A stretch of DNA of 64,000 nucleotides from Arthrobacter sp. V1I9 (lineage in GTDB: Bacteria; Actinomycetota; Actinomycetes; Actinomycetales; Micrococcaceae), in assembly GCF_030817075.1 (NCBI RefSeq), contig NZ_JAUSYU010000001.1, forward strand, positions 3,410,001 to 3,474,000. The letters are read 5' to 3'. The notes under the pieces were generated by a model. That model saw only the letters and a list, made by a program, of their open reading frames with translations, had not been told where the DNA came from and did not search any database. Numbering within the stretch: position 1 is the first letter of the stretch; the number at the start of each line of letters is the position of its first letter. The position numbers were made by a program, and so were the translations under genes. Shown here piece by piece: positions 44,198-53,205 of the stretch.

Positions 44198-45154
44198 GCT
44201 GACGGCGGCGCCCGCCTCAATCTCCTTCAGCATGGTGTCCATGCAGCGCCTGCCCAGCTCTTCGAAGTCCTGGCGAACGGTGGTGAGCGGCGGGGTGAAG
44301 TAGCCGGACTCCGGCTGGTCGTCGAAGCCGACGACGGAAACGTCGTCGGGCACCCTGACCCCCGCCTCGTTGAAGGCGCGAAGCACCCCGAGTGCCATCT
44401 GGTCATTGCCCACGAACACTGCGGTTGCCGCCCGTTCCGCTGCCAGCTGCCGCCCGATGGCGTAACCGCTGCCGGCGCTCCAGTCGCCTTCCAGCAGCAG
44501 GTCGTCCTGAAGCCCGGCATGCTGCAGCGCCGCGCGCCAGCCCTCGGTCCGCAGGGCGCCGTCGATCCAGTCCGCGGGCCCGGCAACGTGTCCGATCCTC
44601 GTGTGCCCCAGTTCGATGAGATGTCCGACGGCGATCTCCGCGCCGCGCTTCTGGTCCACCATCGCCCCGCTCACGGCATCGTTGCCCGCCGAGCCGACAG
44701 CCACCACGGGCACGCCGGGATTAAATTCCTCCAGGATCCGCAGGGTTTCGGTGTGCGGCACCAGGACGGCGATGCCATCCACCGCCTGGTCCAGGAAGTG
44801 CCTTAGCGCATCGAGGATGGCGTCCCTGCCCACCGAACGCAGCGCGGCGATGCTGACGAAGTAGCCTGCGTTCCGGGCTGCCTGCTCCACTCCAAGGAGC
44901 GTGTTGGCGGGGCCGTACTGGGAAAGCTCGCTGCCGAGCACACCGATGGTTTGCGAGCGCCGGGTCACCAGGCTCCGGGCTGCTGTGTTCCGCCGGTAGC
45001 CAAGCTCGGCGATGGCAGCCTCGACCTTTTCCCGGGTTGCCTTGCTGACATTGGGGTGGCCGTTGACCACCCGGGAAACGGTCTGGTGCGAGACGCCGGC
45101 AAGTTCGGCCACGTCCTCAAGGCGCGGCAGCCGCCCGGTGCTGCTTTTTGTCAT
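44138..45154 (-). CDS. LacI family transcriptional regulator (candidate regulator of araBDA)
   Basis: 338 residues from the ATG at 45154. The HTH LEDVAELAGVSHQTVSRVVNGHPNVSKATREKV and hinge ARSLVTRRS are canonical. The sensor domain runs from IGVLGSELSQYGPANTLLGVE to VSVVGFDDQPESGYFTPPLTTV. It lies upstream of and on the same strand as araB, separated only by the small membrane-protein gene. A lac-like palindrome precedes araB, so regulation by arabinose or a derivative is a reasonable inference. It ends RRGSTAPLPG, with a 60-base convergent overlap. Confidence 0.93.
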   Translation of the reverse strand: MTKSSTGRLPRLEDVAELAGVSHQTVSRVVNGHPNVSKATREKVEAAIAELGYRRNTAARSLVTRRSQTIGVLGSELSQYGPANTLLGVEQAARNAGYFVSIAALRSVGRDAILDALRHFLDQAVDGIAVLVPHTETLRILEEFNPGVPVVAVGSAGNDAVSGAMVDQKRGAEIAVGHLIELGHTRIGHVAGPADWIDGALRTEGWRAALQHAGLQDDLLLEGDWSAGSGYAIGRQLAAERAATAVFVGNDQMALGVLRAFNEAGVRVPDDVSVVGFDDQPESGYFTPPLTTVRQDFEELGRRCMDTMLKEIEAGAAVSSTVVIPELVRRGSTAPLPG

Positions 45155-45243
45155 GCCCCCATTGTGCCGGTTGCCGCCAACAAGAAATCCCCCGGCGGCC
45201 TCGGGGAGGCTGCCGGGGGATTTCCCGCTCTTCGCTAAAAGAG

Positions 45244-45316
45244 TGGGCCCTGTGGGGCTCGAACCCACGACCCACGGATTAAAAGTCCGATGCTCTACCA
45301 ACTGAGCTAAAGGCCC
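45244..45316 (-). tRNA. tRNA-Lys (anticodon TTT)
   Basis: A 73-base cloverleaf on the minus strand. The acceptor GGGCCTT pairs with AGGGCCC (one G-T), the D arm is GCTC-AGTTGGTA-GAGC, and the anticodon loop is CTTTTAA with anticodon TTT. The T arm is GTGGG-TTCGAGC-CCCAC and the discriminator is A. CCA is not encoded. It stands between the LacI gene and a hypothetical gene. Confidence 0.97.
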
Positions 45317-45504
45317 CAACCGGGCTGCGTCGGCACGCTGTGCCGGCCAACCCGGCCCATCCATTTCTGGACGTTAATACTCTAACCCATGGTCAAGGCA
45401 CCATTCGCACGCACGCCGCGCTCCGCCGTCGCGCCCTGCCTCCGCACGCACTGGCTATGTCCTGGTGCTCGATTTCCCGCGGGGCACAGGAGTAGCGTGG
45501 GGGC

Positions 45505-46164
45505 ATGAGCGAGCAAACAGGTTCCAGTCATTACGGCGGCGCCAACCGGCACCACAAGCCGAAGCCTTTCGCGCCAGTCGACTTCGAACCCTTCGCCGGC
45601 GGCGCCGACCCCGCCCGCGTGTCCGAAGCGGCGCACCTCGCTGCCCAGGCGCTGGTCCGCCACGGCCGGGACAGCGACGACCCCGTGGTGACCGATCGGC
45701 TGGTGAAGCTTGCGGACGAGCAGGGACTGGAGGCCATCGCGGAGATGTGGGCCGAAAGCCCGGCCCGTTCGCTGCCCGGCGCGCTGTGGCGGCTGTACGC
45801 CTTGCGCGCGGCCACAGTCCAGGACCCGGAGCGCATTTCGGTGTACTTCCGCGCAGGCAAGGACACCGCACAGGTCTCCAACGTGGTGGCCGGGGCCGCC
45901 GAGCCTCCCGGCGCTGACGAGATGAAAGCGATGGCTGACGCCATCCTTTCGGGCGCGTTCGACGGCGAGTTCGACGTCGCGCTGGAACGTTCCGCCGCGT
46001 TCTGCCGGGTGGTGGCGCTCGGCCAGGCCACGCTGGCCGATGGTGCCGAGCACGGCAACGAGGCGCACGCCAGCAAACTCACCCGCAACTCGCATCAGCT
46101 GGTAAAGACCGCCGAGGACCTTGAGCACGCCGCCAACGCATGGCGTTTGGGCGAACTCGACTGA
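45505..46164 (+). CDS. Conserved-type hypothetical protein (helical)
   Basis: 219 residues beginning MSEQTGSSHYGGANRHHKPKPFAPVDFEPFAGG, then mainly alpha-helical sequence (DRLVKLADEQGLEAIAEMWAES, LPGALWRLYALRAATVQDPERIS, DVALERSAAFCRVVALGQATLADG). No membrane segment, signal or known catalytic motif is visible. The composition is like other cytoplasmic actinobacterial orphans, and I do not recognise the family. It is transcribed away from the tRNA-Lys and followed by the ncRNA candidate. Confidence 0.75.
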   Translation: MSEQTGSSHYGGANRHHKPKPFAPVDFEPFAGGADPARVSEAAHLAAQALVRHGRDSDDPVVTDRLVKLADEQGLEAIAEMWAESPARSLPGALWRLYALRAATVQDPERISVYFRAGKDTAQVSNVVAGAAEPPGADEMKAMADAILSGAFDGEFDVALERSAAFCRVVALGQATLADGAEHGNEAHASKLTRNSHQLVKTAEDLEHAANAWRLGELD

Positions 46165-46236
46165 CCGAAGCCTAATGGCCCAAGAGCCCGGATCTGTCAA
46201 TGTTGACTTGGGCCAACCAACGTAGAACACTGAAAC

Positions 46237-46328
46237 TGGTGCCGAGCCGCGAAACCCCCGGGCTTCAACATTCAGCCGCCTAGAGCGGCCTACCGCCGAG
46301 AGGCGTATCCGGTTCGGCACCATTTTTC
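46237..46328 (+). ncRNA. Candidate free-standing structured RNA with intrinsic terminator
   Basis: TGGTGCCGAGCCG (46237-46249) pairs over 13 positions (one G-T) with CGGTTCGGCACCA (46310-46322), followed by TTTTT. Enclosed are two further hairpins, GCCGC-CTAGA-GCGGC (46275-46289) and CGCC-GAGA-GGCG (46294-46305), and a C5G3-containing single strand. Upstream, TTGACT (46203-46208) with a 17-base spacer to AACACT predicts initiation at the first base of the closing stem. No ORF fits. I could not match it to SRP, 6C, tmRNA or a known riboswitch consensus. It could instead be the leader of the phosphate genes downstream. Confidence 0.55.
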
Positions 46329-46487
46329 TGCCCAATTACCGATCGCCTATTTCCTTCCTGCACATCTCCTCAAGGTCCATTTCAGGGGTGCAGTTACGGG
46401 CCGGTAGAGTTAGGGTCAGTTGCGCGCCGGGGTCAAGTCACACGGCAGGCAACTCCCGCCCCGTACTTATCCCGGAGACCGGTAACT

Positions 46488-47105
46488 GTGAAGCTGCGCC
46501 TTTTTCCCCAGGAGCCCGCCGGGCTGAACCTCTTATCGCAGATGGCACAGCAAATCGTGCTGGCCAGCGCCACCCTGGCTGAAATCCTCGGCGTACCCGC
46601 CGCAGAGCACGGCAAGCTCGTGGAGGACATGCACAACCACGAGGCCAAATCCGCGGAGCTGCACTTCGCCCTCCTCACCCACATGCGCACCAGCTTCGTG
46701 AACCCGCTCCCCCGCGAAGACATGTATGCCCTGTCCCGCTACCTCAACGAAGCCATCGAGAAGCTGGATGGCGCGGCTGAACTGGTGGCGCTGTACCGCC
46801 TCGAGCGGCTGCCCAAGCGTGCCGCGGACCAGCTGGAAATCATCAGCCGGCAGGCCGAGCTCACCGTGGACGCCATGCGCCGGCTCGACAACCTGGACGA
46901 CCTGGAGGATTACTGGATCGAGATCCTCCGCCTGGCCAAGCGTGCTGAACGGACGCACCGGGTCTGGGTGGCGGACATGATCAGGGACATGAAGTGGGCG
47001 CAGTACTCACGGAACCGTGATGTCGCCGACCAACTGGTGGACGTTACCAAGGACATGCGGCGGATCGCCACCCAGGTAGGCAGCATCATCGTCAAGGAAT
47101 CCTGA
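46488..47105 (+). CDS. DUF47 (PhoU-like) phosphate transport regulator
   Basis: 205 residues from GTG; helical, PhoU-related DUF47 protein. Features include LNLLSQMAQQIVLASATLAEIL, HNHEAKSAELHFALLTHMRTSFVNPLPREDMYALSRYLNEAIEKLDGAAELV (metal-binding acidic/His helix) and SIIVKES at the end. DUF47 genes accompany PiT transporters and are thought to control their activity. The PiT gene begins one base after this stop codon, so a two-gene operon is clear. Confidence 0.93.
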   Translation: MKLRLFPQEPAGLNLLSQMAQQIVLASATLAEILGVPAAEHGKLVEDMHNHEAKSAELHFALLTHMRTSFVNPLPREDMYALSRYLNEAIEKLDGAAELVALYRLERLPKRAADQLEIISRQAELTVDAMRRLDNLDDLEDYWIEILRLAKRAERTHRVWVADMIRDMKWAQYSRNRDVADQLVDVTKDMRRIATQVGSIIVKES

Positions 47106-47106
47106 G

Positions 47107-48120
47107 GTGACAGCTGTCGTCTTCGGCGCGGTGGTCCTGCTGGCAGCCGTGTTCGCGTTCGTCAACGGCTTCCGCGACGTCTCCACCTCGGTGGCCCTTG
47201 CCGTCCGGACCCGTGCACTCACACCTAGCGTGGCAGTGCTGCTGGCCGCCTTCTTCAACTTCCTGGGTGCCCTGATGAGCGCACTCCTGGCGGTGGCCGT
47301 CAGCCAGACCTGGATCCACCTGCCCGAAGGGACGGACGGCCTCAGCATCCTGCTCGCCGGTCTTGGCAGCGCCATCACGTGGGGCATACTGCTGTGGTGG
47401 CGGGGCATTCCGGCCTCTTCAACGCACGCCCTGGTAGGGGGCCTCGCCGGCGCCGGGCTCGCCAGCCTGGCGGTGGGCGGTACGGGCGTGGGCGGGGTGG
47501 ACCATTCCCTGTTGTTTCAGGTGGTCCTGCCACTGGTGCTGTCGCCGCTGGTGGCCTACAGCGGCACCTTCCTGCTCGTGTACCCGGCCACCTGGGCTGC
47601 CCGCTACACACAACCCAGCGTGGTCAACCAGCGGTTCCGCCGGAGCCAGTCCATAGCTGCCGGGGCGGTCGCCTTTGGCCACGGCCTGCAGGACGGGCAG
47701 CGGATCAGCGCCGTGCTGATCCTCGCCCTGCTGGCCGCGGGCTATTCCGACGGCGGCACCATCCCCGTGTGGGTGGCGCTGCTTACGGCGGTGATGATCA
47801 CTGCCGGCACGCTGTACGGGGGCTGGCGGATCTCGCACACCATCGGCTACAAAATCACCAAGATTGATCCGCTGCGCGGCTCGGTGGCGCAGATCTTCAG
47901 CGCCCTCATGCTGTTTGTGGGCGCGATTGGCCTGCAGTGGCCGCTCTCCACCACGCATACAGTCACCTCCGCGGTGCTGGGCGCCGGTGAAAACCAGAAC
48001 TTTTCGGTGACCAACCGGAAGCTGGTGATCCGCATCGTGGCACTGTGGATCCTGACGCCGGCGGCGACGGCCGCCCTCGCGTTTGTCCTGGCCCTGGCAC
48101 TGTCCCCGCTGGCTGGGTGA
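47107..48120 (+). CDS. PiT family inorganic phosphate transporter
   Basis: 337 residues with about ten transmembrane helices. The duplicated PiT signatures appear as AFVNGFRDVSTSVALAV in the first helix and AFGHGLQDGQRISAVLILAL in the second half, diverged from the textbook GANDxxN form. IPASSTHALVGGLAGAGLA and WPLSTTHTVTSAVLGAG are the conserved ST-rich motifs. It imports metal-phosphate with H+ at low affinity, complementing the Pst system just downstream on the other strand. The GTG start lies one base after the DUF47 stop. Confidence 0.94.
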   Translation: MTAVVFGAVVLLAAVFAFVNGFRDVSTSVALAVRTRALTPSVAVLLAAFFNFLGALMSALLAVAVSQTWIHLPEGTDGLSILLAGLGSAITWGILLWWRGIPASSTHALVGGLAGAGLASLAVGGTGVGGVDHSLLFQVVLPLVLSPLVAYSGTFLLVYPATWAARYTQPSVVNQRFRRSQSIAAGAVAFGHGLQDGQRISAVLILALLAAGYSDGGTIPVWVALLTAVMITAGTLYGGWRISHTIGYKITKIDPLRGSVAQIFSALMLFVGAIGLQWPLSTTHTVTSAVLGAGENQNFSVTNRKLVIRIVALWILTPAATAALAFVLALALSPLAG

Positions 48121-48307
48121 ACGGTGGCCGCACGGTGGCCCGCGCCGTCATTCCCCGGGGGGAGCCTGGAAGTCCCTGCTGCCCTGTACAGGCTGACACG
48201 TCTGACGTAATTTCGACAGTACGCCCCAAGCGCTGCTGCCGGGGCCGACATCCGCCGCCGGGTGCAGGGCCGCGGACCAACGCCGCTGCAGAATACCGGC
48301 GGCCCGG

Positions 48308-48739
48308 ATGCACATCGCGGAAAAGAGCACCGTGTCCAACTCGAATCCCCGGCACTCCCTGCCCCAGCCACGGCAGATGGAATGCGAAACCTGCGGGACG
48401 CAACACCACCTGACCATCCACGCCATCACAGCGATGGGGGCAGCCAACGGTGACCTGGTCACCGTTTCGTACACCTGCAATGACTGCCGCCGGTTCCACG
48501 AACACCTTGCGTACGCGGCGGACGTGGCCGCGGCCCTGCACCAGGTGCGCTGGATGGCCAAGGTGGTTATGTTCGGTGATGAGTACGTCCACTGCGGCTT
48601 CCCCATGGAGGCAGCCGAGTTCGAAATTGAACGCTTGTGCTACCGCACCAGCAGCGGCAGTGGCGGACTCAGCGCCGTCTCACTTCCCACCAGGGTCCTG
48701 CGCTGCCGGTGCGGCTTCCAGCTGGAAGTGCCCGAGTAG
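48308..48739 (+). CDS. Small Cys-rich hypothetical protein (zinc-ribbon-like)
   Basis: 143 residues (135 if GTG at 48332, preceded by AAAGAG, is the start). Two CxxC pairs (CETCG and CNDCR) about 30 residues apart could form a zinc ribbon. Further Cys occur at HCGF and in the CRCGF near the end. The middle (HEHLAYAADVAAALHQVRWMAKVVMFGDEYVHCG) is helical. I do not recognise a named family. It is in the same direction as PiT, after a 187-base gap. Confidence 0.65.
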   Translation: MHIAEKSTVSNSNPRHSLPQPRQMECETCGTQHHLTIHAITAMGAANGDLVTVSYTCNDCRRFHEHLAYAADVAAALHQVRWMAKVVMFGDEYVHCGFPMEAAEFEIERLCYRTSSGSGGLSAVSLPTRVLRCRCGFQLEVPE

Positions 48740-48831
48740 CCGCCCGGGGCGAGTGCCCGGTCCAGCCGGCTGTGGGCCCACGGCCGCAGGGGTCCCCGGG
48801 CGAACGTGCGAGCCTGGGGCGCGGCTGGGGA

Positions 48832-49611
48832 TTATCCGAACCGGCCGGAGACGTAGTCCTCAGTTGCCTTCTGGGTGGGGTTGCTGAAGATGGTGTGGGT
48901 GTCCCCGATCTCAATCAGCTTGCCGGGCTTGCCGGTGCCCGCGATGTTGAAGAAGGCGGTCCGGTCCGAAACGCGGGCTGCCTGCTGCATGTTGTGGGTC
49001 ACGATCACCACGGTGTACTGGTCCTTGAGCTCGTTGATGAGGTCCTCGATGGCCAGGGTGGAGATGGGGTCCAGCGCGGAGCAGGGCTCGTCCATCAGGA
49101 TCACCTGCGGTTCCACGGCGATGGCCCGGGCGATGCAGAGCCGCTGCTGCTGGCCGCCCGAGAGGCCTGAACCGGGCTTGTCCAGGCGGTCCTTGACCTC
49201 GTTCCACAGGTTGGCGCCCTTTAGCGAGCGCTCCACCAGGACGTCAGCCTCGCCCTTGGAGATTTTTTTGTTGTTCAGCTTCACGCCGGCCAGCACGTTG
49301 TCCCTGATGGACATGGTGGGGAACGGGTTGGGCCGCTGGAAGACCATGCCGATCTGCGAGCGGACAGTTACGGGATCCACGCCGGGGCCGTACAGGTTGT
49401 CACCGTCGAGCAGGACCTCGCCCTCCACGCGGGCACCGGGAAGCACCTCGTGCATGCGGTTGAGGGTCCGCAGGAAGGTGGACTTACCGCAGCCGGACGG
49501 ACCGATAAAGGCGGTGACGGACTTGGCCTCGATGTTGATGGTGACGTCTTCCACCGCGAGGAATTCGCCGTAGTACACGTTCAGGTCCTTGACGTCGATG
49601 CGCTTAGACAT
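48832..49611 (-). CDS. pstB: Phosphate ABC transporter ATP-binding protein
   Basis: 259 residues; ATPase of the high-affinity PstSCAB importer. Walker [11 protein letters not shown]-loop QRPNPFP, signature [14 protein letters not shown], Walker [14 protein letters not shown] and H-loop [20 protein letters not shown] are intact, with the PstB-specific [21 protein letters not shown] segment. AAGGAA precedes the ATG. It is the last gene of pstS-pstC-pstA-pstB, 71 bases after pstA. Confidence 0.98.
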   Translation of the reverse strand: MSKRIDVKDLNVYYGEFLAVEDVTINIEAKSVTAFIGPSGCGKSTFLRTLNRMHEVLPGARVEGEVLLDGDNLYGPGVDPVTVRSQIGMVFQRPNPFPTMSIRDNVLAGVKLNNKKISKGEADVLVERSLKGANLWNEVKDRLDKPGSGLSGGQQQRLCIARAIAVEPQVILMDEPCSALDPISTLAIEDLINELKDQYTVVIVTHNMQQAARVSDRTAFFNIAGTGKPGKLIEIGDTHTIFSNPTQKATEDYVSGRFG

Positions 49612-49682
49612 GATGTTCCTTCACTAACTGGGTATGAATTGAAGTCTATGACCCGGCCCGTGGGACCGGAAGGAGCAGGCGG

Positions 49683-50792
49683 TCAGCGGCCTGTCTTGGG
49701 GGCGAAGACCCTGGCGATCAGCCGGGCGCCCAGGTTGAGGATCATCACCAGGATGATCAGCACCAGGGCTGCACCCCAGGCCCGCTGTGACGATGGGTCC
49801 GGGTTGGCCGGTGAGGTGGGATTCAGGATCTGGGTGTAGATGAATGTGGGCAGCGAGGCCATCCAGCCGCTGAACACGTTGGAATTGATGCTGGTGGCGA
49901 AGCCTGCGGTGACCAGGATGGGGGCAGTCTCGCCAATGACGCGGGCGATCGCCAGGGTGACGCCGGACGCGATGCCGGAAATCGCCGTCGGGATGACCAC
50001 CTTGACAATGGTCCGCCACTTGCGCACGCCCAGGGCGTACGCGGCCTCGCGCAGTTCGTTGGGAACGATCTTCAGCATTTCCTCGCTGGACCGCACCACC
50101 ACGGGGATCATCAGCACGGAAAGGGCGACGGCGGCAACGGCACCGGTCTTGGTGCCCGGGCCAACCACGGCGAAGAAGAAGGCCGCGGCGAAGAGGCCGG
50201 CCACGATGGAGGGGATGCCGGTCATTACGTCAACGAAGAACGTGATGGCGCGGGCAAGCCGGCCGTCGTTGCCATATTCCACCAGGTAGATGGCGGTCAG
50301 CAGGCCCACCGGCACCGAGATGATGGTTGCCAGCAGCGTGATCTGAACCGTGCCCAGGAGCGCGTGGTAGATGCCGCCCAGGACCGGGGTGCCTTGTTCC
50401 ACTGCCCTGGTGTCGAAGACGCCGGTGACGCCGTTCATGGAGGTGGTGAGGAATCCGGGCGTAAGGAGCCCGGGCACACCGTTGACGAGCACGGTCCAGA
50501 TCACCGAGAAGAGCGGGAGCAGGGCCACGAGGAAGGAACCCACCACCAGGCAGGTGGCCAGTTTGTCCTTGGCCTTGCGGGACCCCTCGACGGCGGCGCT
50601 CCAGGACACCAGGCCGATGGCGAACAGGATCGCGGAGACTATGCCCCAGCCGAACGCGTTAAAGCCCACCAGGGCGAGGATGGCCGCACCGACGATCAGC
50701 GCGACGGCCAGGACCACGTAGGGCGCGTACTTGGGCAACTGGCCCTTGGTAAGCGCCGAGCGCTTGCGTACGGGAGTAAGCGTGGAGGTCAT
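49683..50792 (-). CDS. pstA: Phosphate ABC transporter permease PstA
   Basis: 369 residues, longer than the usual 280-300 because of an N-terminal extension with two extra hydrophobic segments (about 25-80: YVVLAVALIVGAAILALVGF and IVSAILFAIGLVSWSAAVEG). The core has six helices. The EAA loop is LREAAYALGVRKWRTIVKVVIPTAISGIASGVTLAIARVIGETAPIL. The ATG overlaps the pstC stop codon (TAATG), indicating coupling. Confidence 0.97.
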   Translation of the reverse strand: MTSTLTPVRKRSALTKGQLPKYAPYVVLAVALIVGAAILALVGFNAFGWGIVSAILFAIGLVSWSAAVEGSRKAKDKLATCLVVGSFLVALLPLFSVIWTVLVNGVPGLLTPGFLTTSMNGVTGVFDTRAVEQGTPVLGGIYHALLGTVQITLLATIISVPVGLLTAIYLVEYGNDGRLARAITFFVDVMTGIPSIVAGLFAAAFFFAVVGPGTKTGAVAAVALSVLMIPVVVRSSEEMLKIVPNELREAAYALGVRKWRTIVKVVIPTAISGIASGVTLAIARVIGETAPILVTAGFATSINSNVFSGWMASLPTFIYTQILNPTSPANPDPSSQRAWGAALVLIILVMILNLGARLIARVFAPKTGR

Positions 50793-51724
50793 TAGTTGGC
50801 TCCCGAGAATTCTTTGTGCCGGGTGATGATCCAGCGCGCGATCATGTTCACGGCCAGGGTGATGACGAACAGGACCAGGCCGGCGGCGATCAGCGTGCTG
50901 ACCTTGAGCCCGCTTGCCTCGGGGAAGTTCAGGGCGATCTCCGCGGCGATTGTCTGGTTGCCGGACTGGATCAGGCTTGCGGTCAGCGCGCCGGAGGAGA
51001 GCACCAGGGCCACGGCCATGGTCTCGCCGAGGGCGCGGCCGAGGCCCAGCATAACGGCGCTGATAATGCCTGGGCGGGCGAACGGCAGGACGGACATCTT
51101 GATCATTTCCCAGCGCGTGGCGCCCAAAGCGAGCGCGGCTTCCTCATGCAGCTTGGGGGTCTGGAGGAAGATCTCGCGGGAAAGTGAGGTGATGATCGGC
51201 AGCACCATAACGGAGAGGACGATTCCTGCCGTGAGGATAGTCTTGCCAGTGGCGGAAGCCGGGCCCTGGAAGATGGGCAGCCAGCCCATGTTGCCCGCGA
51301 GCCAGTTATAAGCCGGGGAGATTTCCTTGGCCAGGAACGCTGCACCCCAGGCGCCGTAGATTACAGACGGGATGGCTGCGAGCAGGTCCACCACGTACCC
51401 CAGGCCGGACGCGAGCCCGCGCGGGGCAAAGTGTGAGATGAACAGCGCGACGCCGATGGCGATGGGCGTGGCGATGACCAGCGCGATGACTGCCGCGATG
51501 AGCGTGCCGATCACAATGGGCCAGATGTAGGCGAAGAAGCCTTCGCCGCCCTGGATCTCGGCGGCCGGTGCGGTCAGCGCCGGGATGGCCTGGACCACCA
51601 GGAAGAGTGCGACGCCGAAGAGGACGGCGAGAATGAGGCAGCCCGCGGCCAGGGCGGCACCCGAAAAGATTTTGTCCCCGGCGCGGCCGGCGCCCTGGGT
51701 GCTGGTCAGGGAGGTGGCGGTCAT
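50792..51724 (-). CDS. pstC: Phosphate ABC transporter permease PstC
   Basis: 310 residues from the ATG at 51724 with GAAGGG upstream; the longer frame upstream is not supported. Six helices. The EAA loop is LHEEAALALGATRWEMIKMSVLPFARPGIISAVMLGLGRALGETMAVALVL, followed by the last helix VSTLIAAGLVLFVITLAVNMIARWII. It pairs with PstA in the inner-membrane channel. A strong hairpin lies between pstS and this gene. Confidence 0.97.
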   Translation of the reverse strand: MTATSLTSTQGAGRAGDKIFSGAALAAGCLILAVLFGVALFLVVQAIPALTAPAAEIQGGEGFFAYIWPIVIGTLIAAVIALVIATPIAIGVALFISHFAPRGLASGLGYVVDLLAAIPSVIYGAWGAAFLAKEISPAYNWLAGNMGWLPIFQGPASATGKTILTAGIVLSVMVLPIITSLSREIFLQTPKLHEEAALALGATRWEMIKMSVLPFARPGIISAVMLGLGRALGETMAVALVLSSGALTASLIQSGNQTIAAEIALNFPEASGLKVSTLIAAGLVLFVITLAVNMIARWIITRHKEFSGAN

Positions 51725-51778
51725 TCGACGGCCCTTCGATCGATTACTGGGAGGGGAAGAGGCTGCGTCCAAAGCCAA

Positions 51779-51811
51779 GTTCCCCGCACTGCCTTTCGGC
51801 AGGCGGGGAAC
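51779..51811 (-). terminator. pstS-pstC intercistronic hairpin (attenuator type)
   Basis: On the minus strand the arms GTTCCCCGC and GCGGGGAAC enclose CTGCC-GAAA-GGCAG with one bulged base: a 14-pair stem with a GAAA tetraloop, no T-tract. It lies 19 bases after the pstS stop and probably limits read-through into pstCAB or protects the pstS mRNA 3' end. Confidence 0.65.
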
Positions 51812-51829
51812 CCGGGTTCAGAGCGGTTA

Positions 51830-52951
51830 TTAGGACTTGACCTTGATGGACTCGATGGCCGCGGCGGCCTTCTCGGCCAGGGCCGGGGAGAGCGGGGCGG
51901 ACTTGGCGGAATCCGCGGCGGCCTGCTGGCCTTCCTCGGAGACGACGTAGTTCTCGAAGGCCTTGACCAGGTCAACGGTTTCCTGCTTGTCGTATGTGCT
52001 GCATACCACGTGGTAGGAAACGAGGACCACCGGGTAGGCGCCGGCCGCGCTGGTCTTGCGGTCCAGCTTGATGGAAACGTCGGTGCTGGCGCGGCCTTCA
52101 ACGGGGGTGCCTGCTTCCACGGCCTTGGCGGCTGCTTCTGCGGAGATGGCTACGAATTCCTCGCCCACCTTGATGGACGCGGTGCCGAGAGTGCCGCCAA
52201 CAGCGGAGTCATCAGCGTAGGTCACGGCGCCGGGGGTGTCGGTAACGGTTTTGACCACACCGGAGGTGCCCTTGGCGTTCTCGCCCTGCAGGGTTGCAGG
52301 CCAGATGCCGTCAGACTCGTCTGTCCAGACCTCAGGAGCTGCCGTAGCGAGGTAATCGGTGAAGTTGGTGGTGGTGCCAGAGTCATCCGAACGGTTTACC
52401 GGTGTGACCTTGAGGTCCGGCAGGGTAACGCCCTCGTTGAGCGCGGCAATTGCGGGATCGTTCCACTTGGCAATATCGCCGCGGAAGATCTTGGCCACCG
52501 TAGCGGCGTCGAGCTTCAACTCGGTGATGCCGGGGAGGTTGAAGGCCACGGCGATCGGAGAAATGTAGACGGGGATGTTGATGGCACCGTCGGGACCGCA
52601 CACGGCCTTGGAGCTTTCGAGCTCTTCGTCCTTGAGGTAGGCGTCCGAACCGGCGAACTGTGCCGAGCCGTCGAGGAGGGCCTTGCGGCCTGCGCCGGAG
52701 CCGTCCGGGGAGTACTGCACGGTGGCGCCCTGGTTAGCGGAAGCGAAACCGGCCTTCCACGCGTCTATGGCTGCACCGGTGGAGGAAGCTCCGATGCCGG
52801 TGAGGGTGCCGGTGACCTTGGTGCCGGCTGAAGTCTGGCCGCCGGTAGGCGAGGTGCCCGTGGCGTTGTCTGAACCGCAGGCGGTGAGCGCGAGAGCGCC
52901 GGCTGCGATAACAGCGATAGCCGCGTGGCGGCCGAAGCGGAGTGCCTTCAC
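51830..52951 (-). CDS. pstS: Phosphate ABC transporter substrate-binding lipoprotein
   Basis: 373 residues from GTG at 52951 with GAAGGGG upstream. The lipobox LTAC follows AAIAVIAAGALA (modified Cys near 28), so it is anchored outside the membrane. Phosphate-contacting segments are visible: GIGASSTGAAIDAW, SPDGSGAGRKALLDGSAQFAGSDA, NRSDDSGTTTNFTDYL and GAVTYADDSAV. The 254-base upstream gap, shared with the divergent FUSC gene, contains GTTCAC-type repeats that could be a PHO box. Confidence 0.97.
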   Translation of the reverse strand: MKALRFGRHAAIAVIAAGALALTACGSDNATGTSPTGGQTSAGTKVTGTLTGIGASSTGAAIDAWKAGFASANQGATVQYSPDGSGAGRKALLDGSAQFAGSDAYLKDEELESSKAVCGPDGAINIPVYISPIAVAFNLPGITELKLDAATVAKIFRGDIAKWNDPAIAALNEGVTLPDLKVTPVNRSDDSGTTTNFTDYLATAAPEVWTDESDGIWPATLQGENAKGTSGVVKTVTDTPGAVTYADDSAVGGTLGTASIKVGEEFVAISAEAAAKAVEAGTPVEGRASTDVSIKLDRKTSAAGAYPVVLVSYHVVCSTYDKQETVDLVKAFENYVVSEEGQQAAADSAKSAPLSPALAEKAAAAIESIKVKS

Positions 52952-53047
52952 TAGTTGTACCCCTTCCAGGGTCTCAGTCTTGCGGGCAGGACCGGAGACG
53001 CCCTGCAGCGCGATGCGTACGTTTTGTACCTTCATCGAAGTTAAGGG

Positions 53048-53081
53048 CCGCAGGTAACGGGATTGGCGGTCCAAAGTGAAC
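53048..53081 (-). promoter_or_regulatory. Possible PHO box upstream of pstS
   Basis: On the minus strand GTTCACTTTGG and GTTACCTGCGG begin 23 bases apart, close to two 11-bp units of the actinobacterial PhoP direct repeat (GTTCAC-like). Only two imperfect units are visible, 97-130 bases before the pstS start. Confidence 0.35.
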
Positions 53082-53205
53082 GGGACATTAACGACGGCGG
53101 GATATTGGCTTACAAGTGCCGGGTTCCCATTGCGTAGATCACATGTCCGGCCGTAGTGCACAGGCTTCAGAAATATAAGGTCCAGGCAGCAATAGACTGG
53201 ACGTC

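Noticed and set aside
46237..46328. Assignment of the structured RNA to 6C, SRP or a known riboswitch
   Set aside because: It lacks the paired six-C loops of 6C, the conserved SRP Alu/S-domain GGAAG motif, and the core sequences of the riboswitch classes I know.
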